Notes: generated from the sequence alone by a model not told the origin. A DNA stretch of 64,000 bases from Bacteroidales bacterium (GCA_021740645.1 JAIOZL010000001.1:186001-250000); one strand, 5' to 3'. Counted from the first letter of the stretch, positions 1-10,129 are shown. Translations and numbers: made by a program.

Positions 1-645
1 TTCGGTTTTCATACTATAAGATTAAAGGAAAATAATCTTAGAATAGGATTTGAAGATACCAGTAATTCAGGGTCATTTCCTACTAATGATTGGGAGATTG
101 CAATAAATGGTGCAGATAATGGAGGGCAAGATTATTTCAGGATTAATGATGTATCAGGTGGAAAATCTCCATTCTCACTCATCGCAGGGGCACCTTCACA
201 TTCACTATATGTTGATGCACAGGGTGACGTGGGATTAGGTACCGATGCTCCGGTTGTGGAATTGCATGTTAAAGATGGCGATACCCCAACCATGCGTTTG
301 GAACAAGATGGAAGTTCAGGATTTACTCCCCAAACATGGGATGTTGCGGGTAATGAAACTAATTTCTTTGTCAGGGATATTTCTAATGGGAGTTTAATAC
401 CATTCAAAATAAAGCCCGGTTGTCCTACCGGATCTCTTTTCCTGGCTGCAAACGGTAACGTTGGTTTAGGTACAGAGAACCCAGAACATAAATTGGAAGT
501 TGCAGGTGATGCCCAGGTGAATAATTATTTTTACTTTGGCGACGAAAGTACAGATGGTAACTGGAGAGTTAGTGTGGTTGCCGGTAAACTTACTTTTGAA
601 AAGCGTGAGGGTGGTGTTTTTGTAACTAAAATTGAAATGGAATAG
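1..645 (+). CDS. Surface fibre-like protein, 5' truncated (C-terminal 214 residues)
   Basis: The reading frame is open from the first base of the window and ends at TAG 643-645, so this is the C-terminal end of a longer protein whose start lies outside. Two copies of a short motif (VGLGTDAPVVELHV and VGLGTENPEHKLEV) match the 'GIGTxxPxxKLdV' repeats common in Bacteroidota extracellular and tail-fibre-like proteins. Between them are Gly/Asn/Asp-rich beta-prone stretches. No T9SS sorting domain is seen at the C-terminus. An internal ATG at 229 could be mistaken for the start, but the upstream codons continue in frame with the same composition. A surface-exposed structural role is inferred; the ligand or function is unknown. 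Confidence 0.75.
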   Translation, partial: FGFHTIRLKENNLRIGFEDTSNSGSFPTNDWEIAINGADNGGQDYFRINDVSGGKSPFSLIAGAPSHSLYVDAQGDVGLGTDAPVVELHVKDGDTPTMRLEQDGSSGFTPQTWDVAGNETNFFVRDISNGSLIPFKIKPGCPTGSLFLAANGNVGLGTENPEHKLEVAGDAQVNNYFYFGDESTDGNWRVSVVAGKLTFEKREGGVFVTKIEME

Positions 646-698
646 AAAAAAGCTTGTATTATATTTCATTAAGAATTAAATTTTAATGTAACAATCAT

Positions 699-730
699 AA
701 AACGGTGTAGTCAGCGACTACACCGTTTTT
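699..730 (+). terminator. Strong intrinsic terminator
   Basis: There is a perfect 14-bp stem (699-712 pairing with 716-729) around the 3-base loop AGC, and its right arm ends in a T run. It sits about 50 bases after the stop of the truncated surface protein. Because the left arm starts with As, it may work in both directions. Confidence 0.9.
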
Positions 731-894
731 GGTTGTATGATAAATGAAAACAATTATTGTAAAGGGAAACTAAACATTAACCTTATTTTGGTGTTAATTT
801 CATACCACAAGTATTAACCCCTTTAAGTTAGTTTCTATAAATGTCGAAATCTATAAACATCCTTAGCAACTTCATATCTTAAATTTACACTAAA

Positions 895-3800
895 ATGATT
901 GCTCGTATTCTAAAAACAATGTTAATTGGTTTTGTTTGCTATTTTTCCATTAGTGGAGTTATAGCCCAACAGAAAAGTAGTACATCGGATATAATTAATA
1001 AAATTTATCAACTCGAAAAGAACAGAGATCCTAAATGCTACGCGACTGCTAACCGCCTTGAAGACTTCATGTATGGAACCCCCCTTAATGAAGATGCACG
1101 GAACCTTAAAATTGAGATTCAAAAAGAGATCATTTATTACTTAAAGGAAAAGGGTACAGAAAATGCCAAAAAATCCGGTGCAGGAAAGATTAATCCTGAG
1201 CATCTTCTCCCCATCCTGAAAAATATCACTGAATACCATAATAATGAAAATGGCGACTACATTTATACATTAAAAAGTGGTGATATTACAATCTTAAAAA
1301 AGGACTATGATCAATATTCTTCAGTTTCCTATGGATACCGGTCCCTATTATCTGTAGAGCAGGACTTGCTTTTTGTTCCTGAATCTGATTTGCTTTCGTT
1401 TGATGATGATGCTTTGCAGGCAGCTAACGATTATATCAATCTGATCACCCTGGTTACCCTTAAGATTGCCGACATAAATGCCCGTAAGGCAAATGAATTT
1501 GCCATTTCAAAAAAACGTTTACAAGATACCTGGATTACTATTTTAAACGAGTCGGAAAATCAAAACACCTTAGCTAAGGTAGACTACCCTCAATCTGCGC
1601 CAAATTTCGTTTCCAACACAACAGATAATAATTTTCTTGTGAAAGAAATCATTGCTCAAAAGATAGCATCTTATGAGACTTACAATCAGTTGACCGAAAG
1701 CGTGTTTCTAAGAAATATCCAGGTGTATTTCGCTCGGCAAAAGTGGCCAGTAGATGCTGAAGAATCTAATATGTTAAGGTCATATTACCTCGAATCTTTA
1801 ATTCAATTTACAAATTCATTGTTACAACTCTCGGATCAAAATGCGGAAGAATCACACCATCAAATAATACGTGTTGCAGATGTATCTTCTGCATTAAATG
1901 CATTTTTACCAACCTCTACCAATTATTTTGAGGATGTTGTTTTTTTCCCAGCAAATTCCACGGATAAAATAACCATCGAATCATATGATTTGGATGCTTT
2001 TCGGGATAGCGGCTTTCATTGGCAGATATTGGGTTATGCACTGGATGATTCCGAAGATGCTACGTTAAAAGGCCTCGACCCGAATGCTGCTGAGCAAACT
2101 GTTGAGGGGATTGCACAGATGGGTGTTCTGGTATTAAGGTTGGCAGGTGACGAATCACATAAATTGGGAAAAAACGTTTTGGACATTGATGACATTACTC
2201 GTGGATTTTCTATTATTCAAGAGTTAATTTTAAATTATGATTTTGAAGCTGAGGTAATAACCACAACCGAAATAGCCTCGTCATTTACAACACCTTCTTC
2301 TAAAATGTTTGGATTTGAGGATGTGACTCAAAGTGCAGGAATTGATTTTGAACATAAATCATCCGATTGGCTAAACCGCTTCATCAGAAGTTATTCCTTA
2401 TCTCGTGAAGAAGGCGTAATAAAACTTGCGATCCCTCCGGCTTTTGGTGGCTCTGGAGTAGCTTGTGAAGATATCAATAACGACGGCCTTTTAGATGTAT
2501 TACTTTTAGGTGGCTTTGGCAATAAGCTTTACCTGAATACGAAGGAAGGAACTTTTAAAGATATTACAGGGTCATCCGGAATCAATGACCCGAACCAATC
2601 ACCTGAAACCACTGGTGAGGTAAGGCAGCCTATCATTGCTGATTTCAATAACGATGGTCTTCAGGACATTTTTATAACCTATGTGAATGAGCCGCATAAA
2701 ATATTTAAAAACCTGGATGGTTCCCACTTTAGTGAGCAAAGTACAAACGCTAATCTTGGCGGTGAGAATGCTGTAGCCGGTCCCGCTACTGCTTTTGATT
2801 ATAACAATGATGGCTTACTTGATATTTATATCGGATATTTTGGAAATTATGTGAAAGGTATTTTGCCTAATCTTAGCAGGGACAATCAAAACGGGGAGCC
2901 AAACAAACTTTTTAAAAATCTTGGTGACTTTAACTTTGAAGAAGTTCAATTTACCGATAATGTTGCCTCTAATACAGGTTGGACGCAGGCATTGGGCCAT
3001 ACCGATATTGACCAGGATGGTTTGCAAGACATCATCGTGGGCAATGATTTTGGCCAAAATAAATATTATTTAAATCAGCCGGATGGCAATTTCATAGAAG
3101 TTAGCCGGGCATTAAAAACGGATAAGCCATCCTATACCATGAATGTGGGTATTACCGATCTTAACGGCGATCTTTTTCCTGATCTGTATATCTCTAATAT
3201 TGTAGTGATGCAGAAGGATGAGAAATATGTGAGCCCAAATGAAACCACAGAAATGAAATTCGATCCTGATAAAATGGCGAATATCCGAACCATCGAAGCC
3301 AATGATTTGTTTTTGTCATCTGCTAAGGATAATAAACTGATATCTTACCAGCTTTCAACTAATGTAGGAAGGGGATATTCAGCTACAGGTTGGTCATGGG
3401 ATGCAGATTTTTTCGATTTTGATAATGATGGCGATGAAGACCTTTATTGCCTGAATGGGATGAATGATTTTAGCGTTTATTCAAGTGAAAATCCATTTTA
3501 CTTTGAACGTGCTGAAAAATCCAAAACAATTCGATATGCCCAAAGCAGCCGTGAAAAAAACGTATTTTTTGTAAACGAAGGTGGACAATTAATTGATAGA
3601 GCTGCAGAACTAGGAGCTGACTTAAATAGCAATGCCAGAAGTGCCAGTTATTTTGATTTTGATAATGATGGGGACCTGGATATTCTAATTAACAATTACC
3701 ATGAAAGGGCCACTTTACTCGAAAATAAAATTCCTGCTACAAATAATTGGATAAAAATAAAATTAATCGGAAGCCCGGAAGCTGGAGTAAACAGGGATGC

Positions 3801-4044
3801 AATTGGTTCAACATTAATTTTAGATAGTGAGAATCATAAAAATATTTGGCGGGAAATTCACAGCACCACAGGCTACTTATCAGTGCATCCCAAGGAACAG
3901 CATTTCGGACTGGGCAAGGATACTATAGTTTCTGTGGAAATACGATGGACAAATGGTGAAGTTTATTCCCTTAATAATTTGAAAGCTAATAGCGTATATG
4001 AAATTACCTATCCTGACAAATTACAGGAGAAAACAAAACTTTAA
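895..4044 (+). CDS. CRTAC1-like secreted protein with FG-GAP/VCBS repeats and ASPIC/UnbV domain
   Basis: This is a 1049-residue exported protein with an N-terminal signal peptide (residues 1 to about 24, ending VIAQQ). Residues 25-450 are mostly helical and match nothing I recognise. From about 470 there is a series of calcium-binding FG-GAP/VCBS blades, each with a DxDxDG-type loop: DINNDGLLD, DFNNDGLQD, DYNNDGLLD, DIDQDGLQD, DFDNDGDED and DFDNDGDLD. The C-terminal ~90 residues (from NWIKIKL, with GYLSVHPKEQHFGLG) match the ASPIC/UnbV domain usual in CRTAC1 family proteins. There is no T9SS tail. The family is thought to be extracellular, with a beta-propeller that binds protein or glycan; the substrate is unknown. 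It stands alone between a terminator and a convergent gene. The long N-terminal region is larger than in the usual CRTAC1 protein. Confidence 0.85.
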   Translation: MIARILKTMLIGFVCYFSISGVIAQQKSSTSDIINKIYQLEKNRDPKCYATANRLEDFMYGTPLNEDARNLKIEIQKEIIYYLKEKGTENAKKSGAGKINPEHLLPILKNITEYHNNENGDYIYTLKSGDITILKKDYDQYSSVSYGYRSLLSVEQDLLFVPESDLLSFDDDALQAANDYINLITLVTLKIADINARKANEFAISKKRLQDTWITILNESENQNTLAKVDYPQSAPNFVSNTTDNNFLVKEIIAQKIASYETYNQLTESVFLRNIQVYFARQKWPVDAEESNMLRSYYLESLIQFTNSLLQLSDQNAEESHHQIIRVADVSSALNAFLPTSTNYFEDVVFFPANSTDKITIESYDLDAFRDSGFHWQILGYALDDSEDATLKGLDPNAAEQTVEGIAQMGVLVLRLAGDESHKLGKNVLDIDDITRGFSIIQELILNYDFEAEVITTTEIASSFTTPSSKMFGFEDVTQSAGIDFEHKSSDWLNRFIRSYSLSREEGVIKLAIPPAFGGSGVACEDINNDGLLDVLLLGGFGNKLYLNTKEGTFKDITGSSGINDPNQSPETTGEVRQPIIADFNNDGLQDIFITYVNEPHKIFKNLDGSHFSEQSTNANLGGENAVAGPATAFDYNNDGLLDIYIGYFGNYVKGILPNLSRDNQNGEPNKLFKNLGDFNFEEVQFTDNVASNTGWTQALGHTDIDQDGLQDIIVGNDFGQNKYYLNQPDGNFIEVSRALKTDKPSYTMNVGITDLNGDLFPDLYISNIVVMQKDEKYVSPNETTEMKFDPDKMANIRTIEANDLFLSSAKDNKLISYQLSTNVGRGYSATGWSWDADFFDFDNDGDEDLYCLNGMNDFSVYSSENPFYFERAEKSKTIRYAQSSREKNVFFVNEGGQLIDRAAELGADLNSNARSASYFDFDNDGDLDILINNYHERATLLENKIPATNNWIKIKLIGSPEAGVNRDAIGSTLILDSENHKNIWREIHSTTGYLSVHPKEQHFGLGKDTIVSVEIRWTNGEVYSLNNLKANSVYEITYPDKLQEKTKL

Positions 4045-4069
4045 AAAGGTAAATAGAAATATCATGGTT

Positions 4070-4837
4070 TTATTCCTTTTGAAAAACTTTCAGATTTTTC
4101 CTGTTTGAGAAGTAAGTTTCTTCATGGGCAAGCCTCGCTTTATTTTTAATTGGCTCTCTTAAAATACTATGTATTTTGTACGATATCCCTATACTTAGAT
4201 AAGAGTAAAAATCGAAATCACTACCTCTATAAAAATTATCCAGCTTATCGTTACGGCATTGGCGAATAGAAAAGTCGCCTGTCAGAGATAAATTTGCAGG
4301 AAGTTTGTACAATAAACCTGCTCCAAGAAAATAAAGAAATTCCGGAACCCCAGTATTATAATTATCTATTCTAGTTGTCTCAATATTGCTGTATGTCGTA
4401 GTTGTATTAAAATAAAACTGCCCGATACCCAGGTATGGCGCAATTATTACTCTGTGCCGGCCTTCAGTTTGAAAAAGTTTTATTAAATCTGCTCTTACAT
4501 GAAAATTAAATTCCAGTATTTCGGTTGAGAATGTTTGTTTTCTCACACTTCCTCTAAAATTGCCATGAATGATCTGGCCGGAAAGGCTAAACTTGGGCAA
4601 AAAATGTTTTGTAACAACAAGACCGCATCCAGGACCACTTTCGAATTCTATTTTTTTTATCGGTTTTTTATCATACTTGCTAACATCACCCGAGTAGGAT
4701 AGCAATCCTACATTTGCATTTACTTCATACTCTTTCCATATTTCTTTTTTGTTTTCCCCTCCCCATTTCTGGGTAATTGCATCTTTGTAAAGAGTAATAA
4801 ACAAGATGCAAATAAGGAGATATAATGTTCTTTTCAC
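4070..4837 (-). CDS. Outer membrane beta-barrel protein
   Basis: This 255-residue protein has a signal peptide (residues 1 to about 22, KRTLYLLICILFITL) followed by alternating amphipathic strands with aromatic ends (VNANVGLLSYSGDV, GCGLVVTKHFLP, HRVIIAPYLGIGQFYF, FLYFLGAGLLYKLP, SYLSIGISYKI). That pattern is typical of small 8-10-strand barrels of the PorT/outer-membrane-protein beta-barrel class in Bacteroidota. The family's functions are diverse and mostly unknown. It is convergent with the CRTAC-like gene, 25 bases away, with no clear terminator between. A residual tail after the last strand (about residues 225-255) is polar and probably periplasmic. Confidence 0.7.
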   Translation of the reverse strand: MKRTLYLLICILFITLYKDAITQKWGGENKKEIWKEYEVNANVGLLSYSGDVSKYDKKPIKKIEFESGPGCGLVVTKHFLPKFSLSGQIIHGNFRGSVRKQTFSTEILEFNFHVRADLIKLFQTEGRHRVIIAPYLGIGQFYFNTTTTYSNIETTRIDNYNTGVPEFLYFLGAGLLYKLPANLSLTGDFSIRQCRNDKLDNFYRGSDFDFYSYLSIGISYKIHSILREPIKNKARLAHEETYFSNRKNLKVFQKE

Positions 4838-5197
4838 GGTGGTGATATTTCAAATGCCAAGCAATTTTGGCTCAATTTAGACGCACGAAATATGATTTGT
4901 CACACCTGTTTTAAATAATGGAAAAAATATTTGTTGGTTTAATTGAATATAAAGTAATCAAAAGTTAATTTGTTATCAATTTTCCAAAATTTTGTTTTTC
5001 TATTTTTTTGCTGAAACTAATTATTCGTTTCATCGTTAAAGTTGTTAATATATGATTTTGAATCATTTATTAATAAAAAATCGAATAATAAATACCTAAA
5101 AGAAATACTGCTCAAATCGAGACCCTGGAATATAAACCCATTAGTTGCATCCAGGTCCTTTTGTGCAAAAATTTAAACTTTTAATAAAAATCGAATT
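4838..5197. other. AT-rich divergent intergenic region (360 bases)
   Basis: This spacer separates the minus-strand barrel gene from the plus-strand T9SS cargo gene and should hold both promoters. It is very AT-rich. An imperfect inverted repeat (GACCCTGGA near 5120 and TCCAGGTC near 5150, about 21 bases apart) is followed by CTTTT. I see no small ORF, no RNA gene and no convincing TAnnTTTG promoter element. Confidence 0.4.
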
Positions 5198-6676
5198 ATG
5201 AGAAAAAATCTAGCATACCTGACCTTATTGGTGATTTTACCATTTATTTTGTTTTCACAGAGTGTTACTGTTCCTAAATCTTTAAATATGACCATCGAGT
5301 CCGGATCACGTTTGATCCTTAATGATGGCTTCAATTTACTGATAAAGGCAGATTCGGAAGGAACCGGTTCAGTGATAGATAAAAACTCATCCAATGCAAT
5401 ATTATTTAGCGGGGGAGGTGAGGCAGATGTTGAAATGTTTCTGGTGGATGATGACTGGCATTATATTTCTTCGCCGGTAAACCAGGAATTGTCAGGTGCT
5501 TTTTGGGATGTATACCTCAAGAAATTTTCTGAACCCGATAGTGCCTGGTTTTATATTACATCTACTGATACGATACTGCATCCTATGCAGGGTTATGCCG
5601 CATGGGCCTCCAGCTCCTTGACGGAAGACACTACTATTGTTTTTCGTGGCTTGTTAAATGCAGGTAGCTATTCCAGAAACCTAACAAATACTGGAGCCGC
5701 TTCCCATGGAAGCAAAGGTTTTAATTTTGTTGGTAATCCCTTCCCATCAGCTATAGATTGGCAGGTTGGAAGCGAGGGTTGGACAAGAACCAATATTGAT
5801 CCTATCATCTATTTATGGAATCCTGTAGCTGGTCAATATGGAAGTTATAATCGAAACTTAAAAGTTGGAACAAACAGTGTGGATAGTATCATTCCGCCTA
5901 AACAAGGGTTTTTTGTGCACGTAACCACAAATGGTACAGGATTTATTTCAGTAAATAACAACGCACAACTTCACCATCATAAAGCATTTTTTAAAGCTGG
6001 GGAAGTAAATGACTTTTCACAATTATTAATTGTTAAAGTGGCTGGAAATGGATTTAGCGATGAAAGCATAATTTATTTTAAAGAAGAGGCAACAGCAGCT
6101 TATGATGCCTCTTTTGACTCATTTAAGTTAAATGGTAAAGGTGAGGCACCACAATTATATACAATGGCGGGTACAGAAAAACTTGCGATTAATACAATGA
6201 AAAATATATCTGAAAATGAAATAGTACCATTATTTTTTGAATCTGGTGAAGAAGGTCAATATTTGCTTAATTTTTCTAAAATAGAGAGTTTTGAACCTGA
6301 CATTCCAATTTACTTAGAAGATATTCCAAATGAATATTTTCAGGATCTTAGAGAAAATCCTGAATTTGCTTTCTATTCTTCTCCTGATGAAGATGCCGGC
6401 AGGTTTAATATACATTTTGCGGACCCTATGTCAGTATATGAAAGTCCCCTTTTGAGCATGATACAAGTTTATTCTGAAAATCACAATATCCATGTCAAAC
6501 TTCCAATCGAATTTCAGGCTGATATTGAAGTCTTAAATTTAATAGGTCAACCTGTTTGTGCAGTTAAAAATGGCTCTGGACACCAAACATTGACTGTAAG
6601 ACAAGACAATACCTTTTATCTTGTTGTGATCAGGTCAAATCAGGGCAATTTCACAAAAAAAATCCTTATTAAATAA
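5198..6676 (+). CDS. T9SS-sorted secreted protein of unknown function
   Basis: This 492-residue protein has a signal peptide (residues 1-21, LLVILPFILFSQS) and a C-terminal type A T9SS sorting domain over the last ~75 residues (IQVYSENHNIHVKL, then EVLNLIGQPV, ending FTKKILIK). The middle carries short signatures (DDDWHYISSPV, MQGYAAW, GKGxNFVGNPFPSAIDW, PKQGFFVHV) that recur in the last ~460 residues of the 1924-residue protein at 21.5-27.3 kb, so the two share a C-terminal module. Many Bacteroidota T9SS adhesin-like proteins carry this module. It should be secreted and anchored at the cell surface. The next gene begins 48 bases downstream, so co-transcription is likely. Confidence 0.8.
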   Translation: MRKNLAYLTLLVILPFILFSQSVTVPKSLNMTIESGSRLILNDGFNLLIKADSEGTGSVIDKNSSNAILFSGGGEADVEMFLVDDDWHYISSPVNQELSGAFWDVYLKKFSEPDSAWFYITSTDTILHPMQGYAAWASSSLTEDTTIVFRGLLNAGSYSRNLTNTGAASHGSKGFNFVGNPFPSAIDWQVGSEGWTRTNIDPIIYLWNPVAGQYGSYNRNLKVGTNSVDSIIPPKQGFFVHVTTNGTGFISVNNNAQLHHHKAFFKAGEVNDFSQLLIVKVAGNGFSDESIIYFKEEATAAYDASFDSFKLNGKGEAPQLYTMAGTEKLAINTMKNISENEIVPLFFESGEEGQYLLNFSKIESFEPDIPIYLEDIPNEYFQDLRENPEFAFYSSPDEDAGRFNIHFADPMSVYESPLLSMIQVYSENHNIHVKLPIEFQADIEVLNLIGQPVCAVKNGSGHQTLTVRQDNTFYLVVIRSNQGNFTKKILIK

Positions 6677-6724
6677 TCCATATTCAACCCAAAAAATTAT
6701 TTAAATTATTTAAAACCCATAATT

Positions 6725-8260
6725 ATGAAAAAATTAGTATTTCTTATTGCTGGCGCTATTTTATTTGCTTTAAATGCCAGTGCTCAGGTAGTTGTAACTG
6801 ATGATGAAAGCTATACAACAGGAGAATCGAGTTCTGTCCTCGATATTCAGTCTGATTCAAAGGGATTATTACTTCCAAGGATCAATGGACATAATATTTC
6901 AAATCCTGTGAACGGCTTGTTGGTTTTCGATACGGTAACCGATTCATACTGGTACTTTAAAAATGATGATTGGTTTGAACTCCTTTCCGGAGGAACATCT
7001 GCCAACAGAATGATGATTAGTGACAGTGGATGGATACAGTTTATTGGCGAAGCTACGGCATGGGAAGATTTAACGGTATCAGTAAACTCAACGACTGAAG
7101 GCGGTTCAAATCCTCCAAGATTTGCACAGTTTGCTCATGATGGCGGATCAGTCCCGGGAGCGGCCAAAGCCCTAAACTTTATGGGCTCAAGTAAAGCTTC
7201 GATTAGCGATAATGGTCTTTATTCATTGAATTTGGATCATTCAATCGAGTTCTGGATCAAACCTAACAACGAAACTGATAAGAATAAAAAAATTATTGAA
7301 AAGGATGGTGTATTTTATCTGGAATTCAGAAAACATGGAAAACTGGCGATTAAATATGATGGCATTGGATGGCAGGAATCAGAGGAAGAACTCGATGATG
7401 GGGCCTGGAATTATGTGGTAATTACTATGGACGACCTGGGGTCTGAGAAACTTATTAATTTATATATAAACAACGAAGAAGCTTTGACAATATCTGATGA
7501 TGATAATATTTCGACCAATACTAATGACATTGAGTTCAATACAAATAATACTCATTTTGGATTAGATAATGTGGCTATCTGGGGTAAAGTATTATCCGAA
7601 ACTGAGATTGCAGATGGATACAACGAAGGTGCAGGGAGGTCGCTGACCGGTAGCGAAACGGACCTGAATGGGTTTTGGGAACTGGATGAAAGTTCAGGAA
7701 GTACATTTAGTGATGAAACATCAAATAATAATACCGGATCCATATCTGGGACTGAAAACAGTACGTTCGAATGGACAGATGGGTTAGTAGGTTCAAGTGT
7801 AACAGCCAGTGTGGGTGTTTATACTTATTGGTTTGATTCGGAAAATGAGGAGGAGTTATATTTCTCTGTTCAACTTCCTCATTCCTGGCTTCAGGGATCT
7901 GATATCCTTCCCCATGTTCACTGGGTTGGGGACGAAAATGGTGGGTCAGGAGAAGATGTTTGCTGGGGACTGGAATATACCTGGTCGAATATTGGAACGG
8001 TGTTCCCCAACACAACAACCATTTATAGTGACACAACCATATTTAATGAACCCATTGTTAAAGCCAAACATTATCTTACCAAGCTCCCAACGATCAGTGG
8101 ATCCGGGAAAACATTAAGCAGTATGATACAATGCAGGGTGTTTAGGGATGCTTCTGGTAAAGGAGGAACAGATGCTTACACTGGGAAAGCTGGCTTGTTA
8201 GAGATAGATTTCCATTACCAGGTTGATGCACTTGGTAGTGATGAGGAATTTATTAAATAA
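6725..8260 (+). CDS. Secreted LamG/concanavalin A-like protein
   Basis: This 511-residue protein has a clear signal peptide (MKKLVFLIAGAILFALNASAQ, cleavage after AxA-Q). It is followed by the motif ESSSVLDIQSDSKGLLLPRI, which opens many Bacteroidota fibre-like surface proteins. Residues about 170-320 look like a LamG/concanavalin A-like beta-sandwich (SIEFWIKPNN, GAWNYVVITMDD, LYINNEEALTI, LDNVAIWGKVLSETEI). The C-terminal ~150 residues (YTYWFDSENEEELYFSVQLPHSW to the end) are a further beta-rich domain resembling fibre head domains. No T9SS tail is visible. Pairing with the upstream T9SS cargo suggests a common surface role, possibly glycan binding; this is inference. Confidence 0.72.
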   Translation: MKKLVFLIAGAILFALNASAQVVVTDDESYTTGESSSVLDIQSDSKGLLLPRINGHNISNPVNGLLVFDTVTDSYWYFKNDDWFELLSGGTSANRMMISDSGWIQFIGEATAWEDLTVSVNSTTEGGSNPPRFAQFAHDGGSVPGAAKALNFMGSSKASISDNGLYSLNLDHSIEFWIKPNNETDKNKKIIEKDGVFYLEFRKHGKLAIKYDGIGWQESEEELDDGAWNYVVITMDDLGSEKLINLYINNEEALTISDDDNISTNTNDIEFNTNNTHFGLDNVAIWGKVLSETEIADGYNEGAGRSLTGSETDLNGFWELDESSGSTFSDETSNNNTGSISGTENSTFEWTDGLVGSSVTASVGVYTYWFDSENEEELYFSVQLPHSWLQGSDILPHVHWVGDENGGSGEDVCWGLEYTWSNIGTVFPNTTTIYSDTTIFNEPIVKAKHYLTKLPTISGSGKTLSSMIQCRVFRDASGKGGTDAYTGKAGLLEIDFHYQVDALGSDEEFIK

Positions 8261-8280
8261 AAGATTTATATTTTACCTAT

Positions 8281-8301
8281 AGGAAAAAAGGATCTTTTTT
8301 T
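8281..8301. terminator. Weak A/T-stem bidirectional terminator
   Basis: An A run and a T run flank GGATC between two convergent stop codons. This could form a short A/T hairpin with a U tract in either direction. The stem lacks GC pairs, so support is weak. Confidence 0.3.
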
Positions 8302-9169
8302 AAAGTATTGAATCCACAGTCATGAAGATAATCATGAATAATACGAAATAGTTAATTTTCATAAAATATAACCGGGCATTGAAAATTTCTTTGTCCGGTT
8401 TTAATAGTTTTGAAAATACCACAACAAGCCAGATTACAGCAATTAACAAGCCTATTGCAATGACAACTGAATTTACAATTCCGAATACAGGAAGCATTAA
8501 TGCTGTAACCCCAGTTGCCATTGTCCAGATAAAGGTTGTAAACTTTATTTGTTTATCTGAATAGATACTGGTTAGTGAAGGATATCCAGCCTCTTCATAT
8601 TCTTTTCCATATTTTAAAAGCAACAACCAAAAATGCGGGACCTGCCAGATAAAGAAAAAGAAAGCAATGATCAAAGCTCTTGGATCAGCCAGGCTGCCAC
8701 CTCCAGCTACCCAGCCAACCATGGGAGGTAGTGCCCCAATTACTGAACCTGGAACCACAGCAAAAGCTGTTCTTTTCTTTAATGGAGTATAAATGGCATT
8801 ATACCAGATCAGGGCTAGCAAAGCCAGTTGTAAAGCCAGGAACCCTGAACCAAAATAAATGAGTAATGAACCTGCAACAGAAAGAAACAGGGCAACAGCT
8901 AAAGCTCCGTTCGCAGAAATTCTGCCGGAAGGTATCGGCCGATCCTTCGTTCTTTCCATCTGCCCATCCTGATCTTTTTCCTGGTAATGGTTTAAGGCCG
9001 AAGAGCCACAGGCAAGTAAGAATATTCCCAGAGTAGGTAATATCAGTCCGGCATCGAAACGATTGCTCGCCAGCACATAACCTGTAATGGTGGTTAAGCT
9101 AACCGCAAAGGTGATCCGAACCTTACTTAGTTCTAAAACAGTATGGATGAAATTTTTTACCAAAATCAA
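8300..9169 (-). CDS. ctaB: Protohaem IX farnesyltransferase (haem o synthase)
   Basis: The enzyme transfers a farnesyl group to haem b to make haem o, the precursor of haem a used by the neighbouring oxidase. The protein has 289 residues and many hydrophobic segments, as expected for a UbiA-superfamily integral membrane prenyltransferase. The first aspartate-rich motif is clear (NHYQEKDQDGQMERTKDRPIPSG, here quoted as two overlapping parts: NHYQEKDQDGQ and MERTKDRPIP), and a second conserved motif appears as YSDKQIKFT. Length is normal for the family. It is the last gene of the minus-strand oxidase cluster, 34 bases after ctaC, and so is probably co-transcribed with the subunits it serves. 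A separate haem a synthase (ctaA) is not in this window. Confidence 0.95.
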   Translation of the reverse strand: MILVKNFIHTVLELSKVRITFAVSLTTITGYVLASNRFDAGLILPTLGIFLLACGSSALNHYQEKDQDGQMERTKDRPIPSGRISANGALAVALFLSVAGSLLIYFGSGFLALQLALLALIWYNAIYTPLKKRTAFAVVPGSVIGALPPMVGWVAGGGSLADPRALIIAFFFFIWQVPHFWLLLLKYGKEYEEAGYPSLTSIYSDKQIKFTTFIWTMATGVTALMLPVFGIVNSVVIAIGLLIAVIWLVVVFSKLLKPDKEIFNARLYFMKINYFVLFMIIFMTVDSIL

Positions 9170-9203
9170 CTTAAATTAATTGTATTCAACATAAAACCCT
9201 GAA

Positions 9204-10115
9204 CTACTTCAATGTTTTCAAATAATCAATGATCTGGCCCATTTCCTCTTCCGAAATAATATCCTTATAAGTAGTGAGCATAAGACCCTGGTTATATCCT
9301 TTAGTAACATCTGCATTGGGATCATAAATGGAACTTCGTATGTAAGCTTCATCCACCACAATTTCTCTTTCTTCTCCATTGGTAACAACCGTTTCAGTCT
9401 TTCCCCAAATACCTTTAAAGGTTGGGCCAACGATCCTGCTCCCATCCAGCGAATGACAACTTAAACAGGCATTTTTCTTCATGACCTGCAATCCCGGAGG
9501 ATCAGCCGAAGCCGTGGTATCGTTATACCATTTATTGTAGTCGCCTTCCTCCAAAACCCATACTTTACTAAGCATTTGCGAATGGCGGTCGCCGCAATAT
9601 TCTGCGCAAAAAATATTGTAATCACCTTCTTTCTGGCCAATAAACCACATTTGGTTGTTTCTTCCAGGGACTACATCTTCTTTAATACGGAAAGCGGGAA
9701 TATAGAGGCTGTGAAGCACATCTCTTGAAAACAAATTCAACACAACTGCTTTATCTTTCGGAACAACCAGGGTATCTGAAGTTTTGCCGTTTTCGTATTC
9801 AAATTGCCAGCTCCACATTTGTGCTGTTGCCTTAATCGGGATGGCATCTTTTGGAATATCTCTCATGGGCTGATAGCCTGCCCATCCATAATAAAACATC
9901 ACCAAAACAAGAATAGTTGGGATCACAGTCCAGATAATTTCAAGTTTATGATTGCCTTCAATATTGGTAGCTTTGGGGTTTCTTTTGCGATTATAACGTA
10001 TCACAAAATAGATCATTACCGCGGAAATAGCAATCAGGAAAAAGACGGAGAAACCAAGAATGACAGCAAAAGCCGTATCTACACCATTTACAAAATTCGA
10101 CGCATCAGTGAACAT
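9204..10115 (-). CDS. ctaC: Cytochrome c oxidase subunit II with fused cytochrome c domain (caa3 type)
   Basis: This subunit takes electrons into the oxidase through its CuA centre. Two transmembrane helices (about residues 13-38 and 58-78) are followed by the cupredoxin domain. The CuA ligands are visible: His135 (LHSLYIP), then C170-A-E-Y-C174 with His178 and Met181. From about residue 205 a cytochrome c domain follows, with the CLSCH haem site at 217-221 and a likely Met279 axial ligand. That fusion defines a caa3 oxidase, which can accept electrons directly from a quinol:cytochrome c oxidoreductase such as the ACIII encoded at 33-41 kb. There is no classical cleaved signal peptide; the first helix follows a short N-terminus. 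It lies 14 bases after ctaF and 34 bases before ctaB. Confidence 0.96.
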   Translation of the reverse strand: MFTDASNFVNGVDTAFAVILGFSVFFLIAISAVMIYFVIRYNRKRNPKATNIEGNHKLEIIWTVIPTILVLVMFYYGWAGYQPMRDIPKDAIPIKATAQMWSWQFEYENGKTSDTLVVPKDKAVVLNLFSRDVLHSLYIPAFRIKEDVVPGRNNQMWFIGQKEGDYNIFCAEYCGDRHSQMLSKVWVLEEGDYNKWYNDTTASADPPGLQVMKKNACLSCHSLDGSRIVGPTFKGIWGKTETVVTNGEEREIVVDEAYIRSSIYDPNADVTKGYNQGLMLTTYKDIISEEEMGQIIDYLKTLK

Positions 10116-10129
10116 AATAGTCTTGTTTT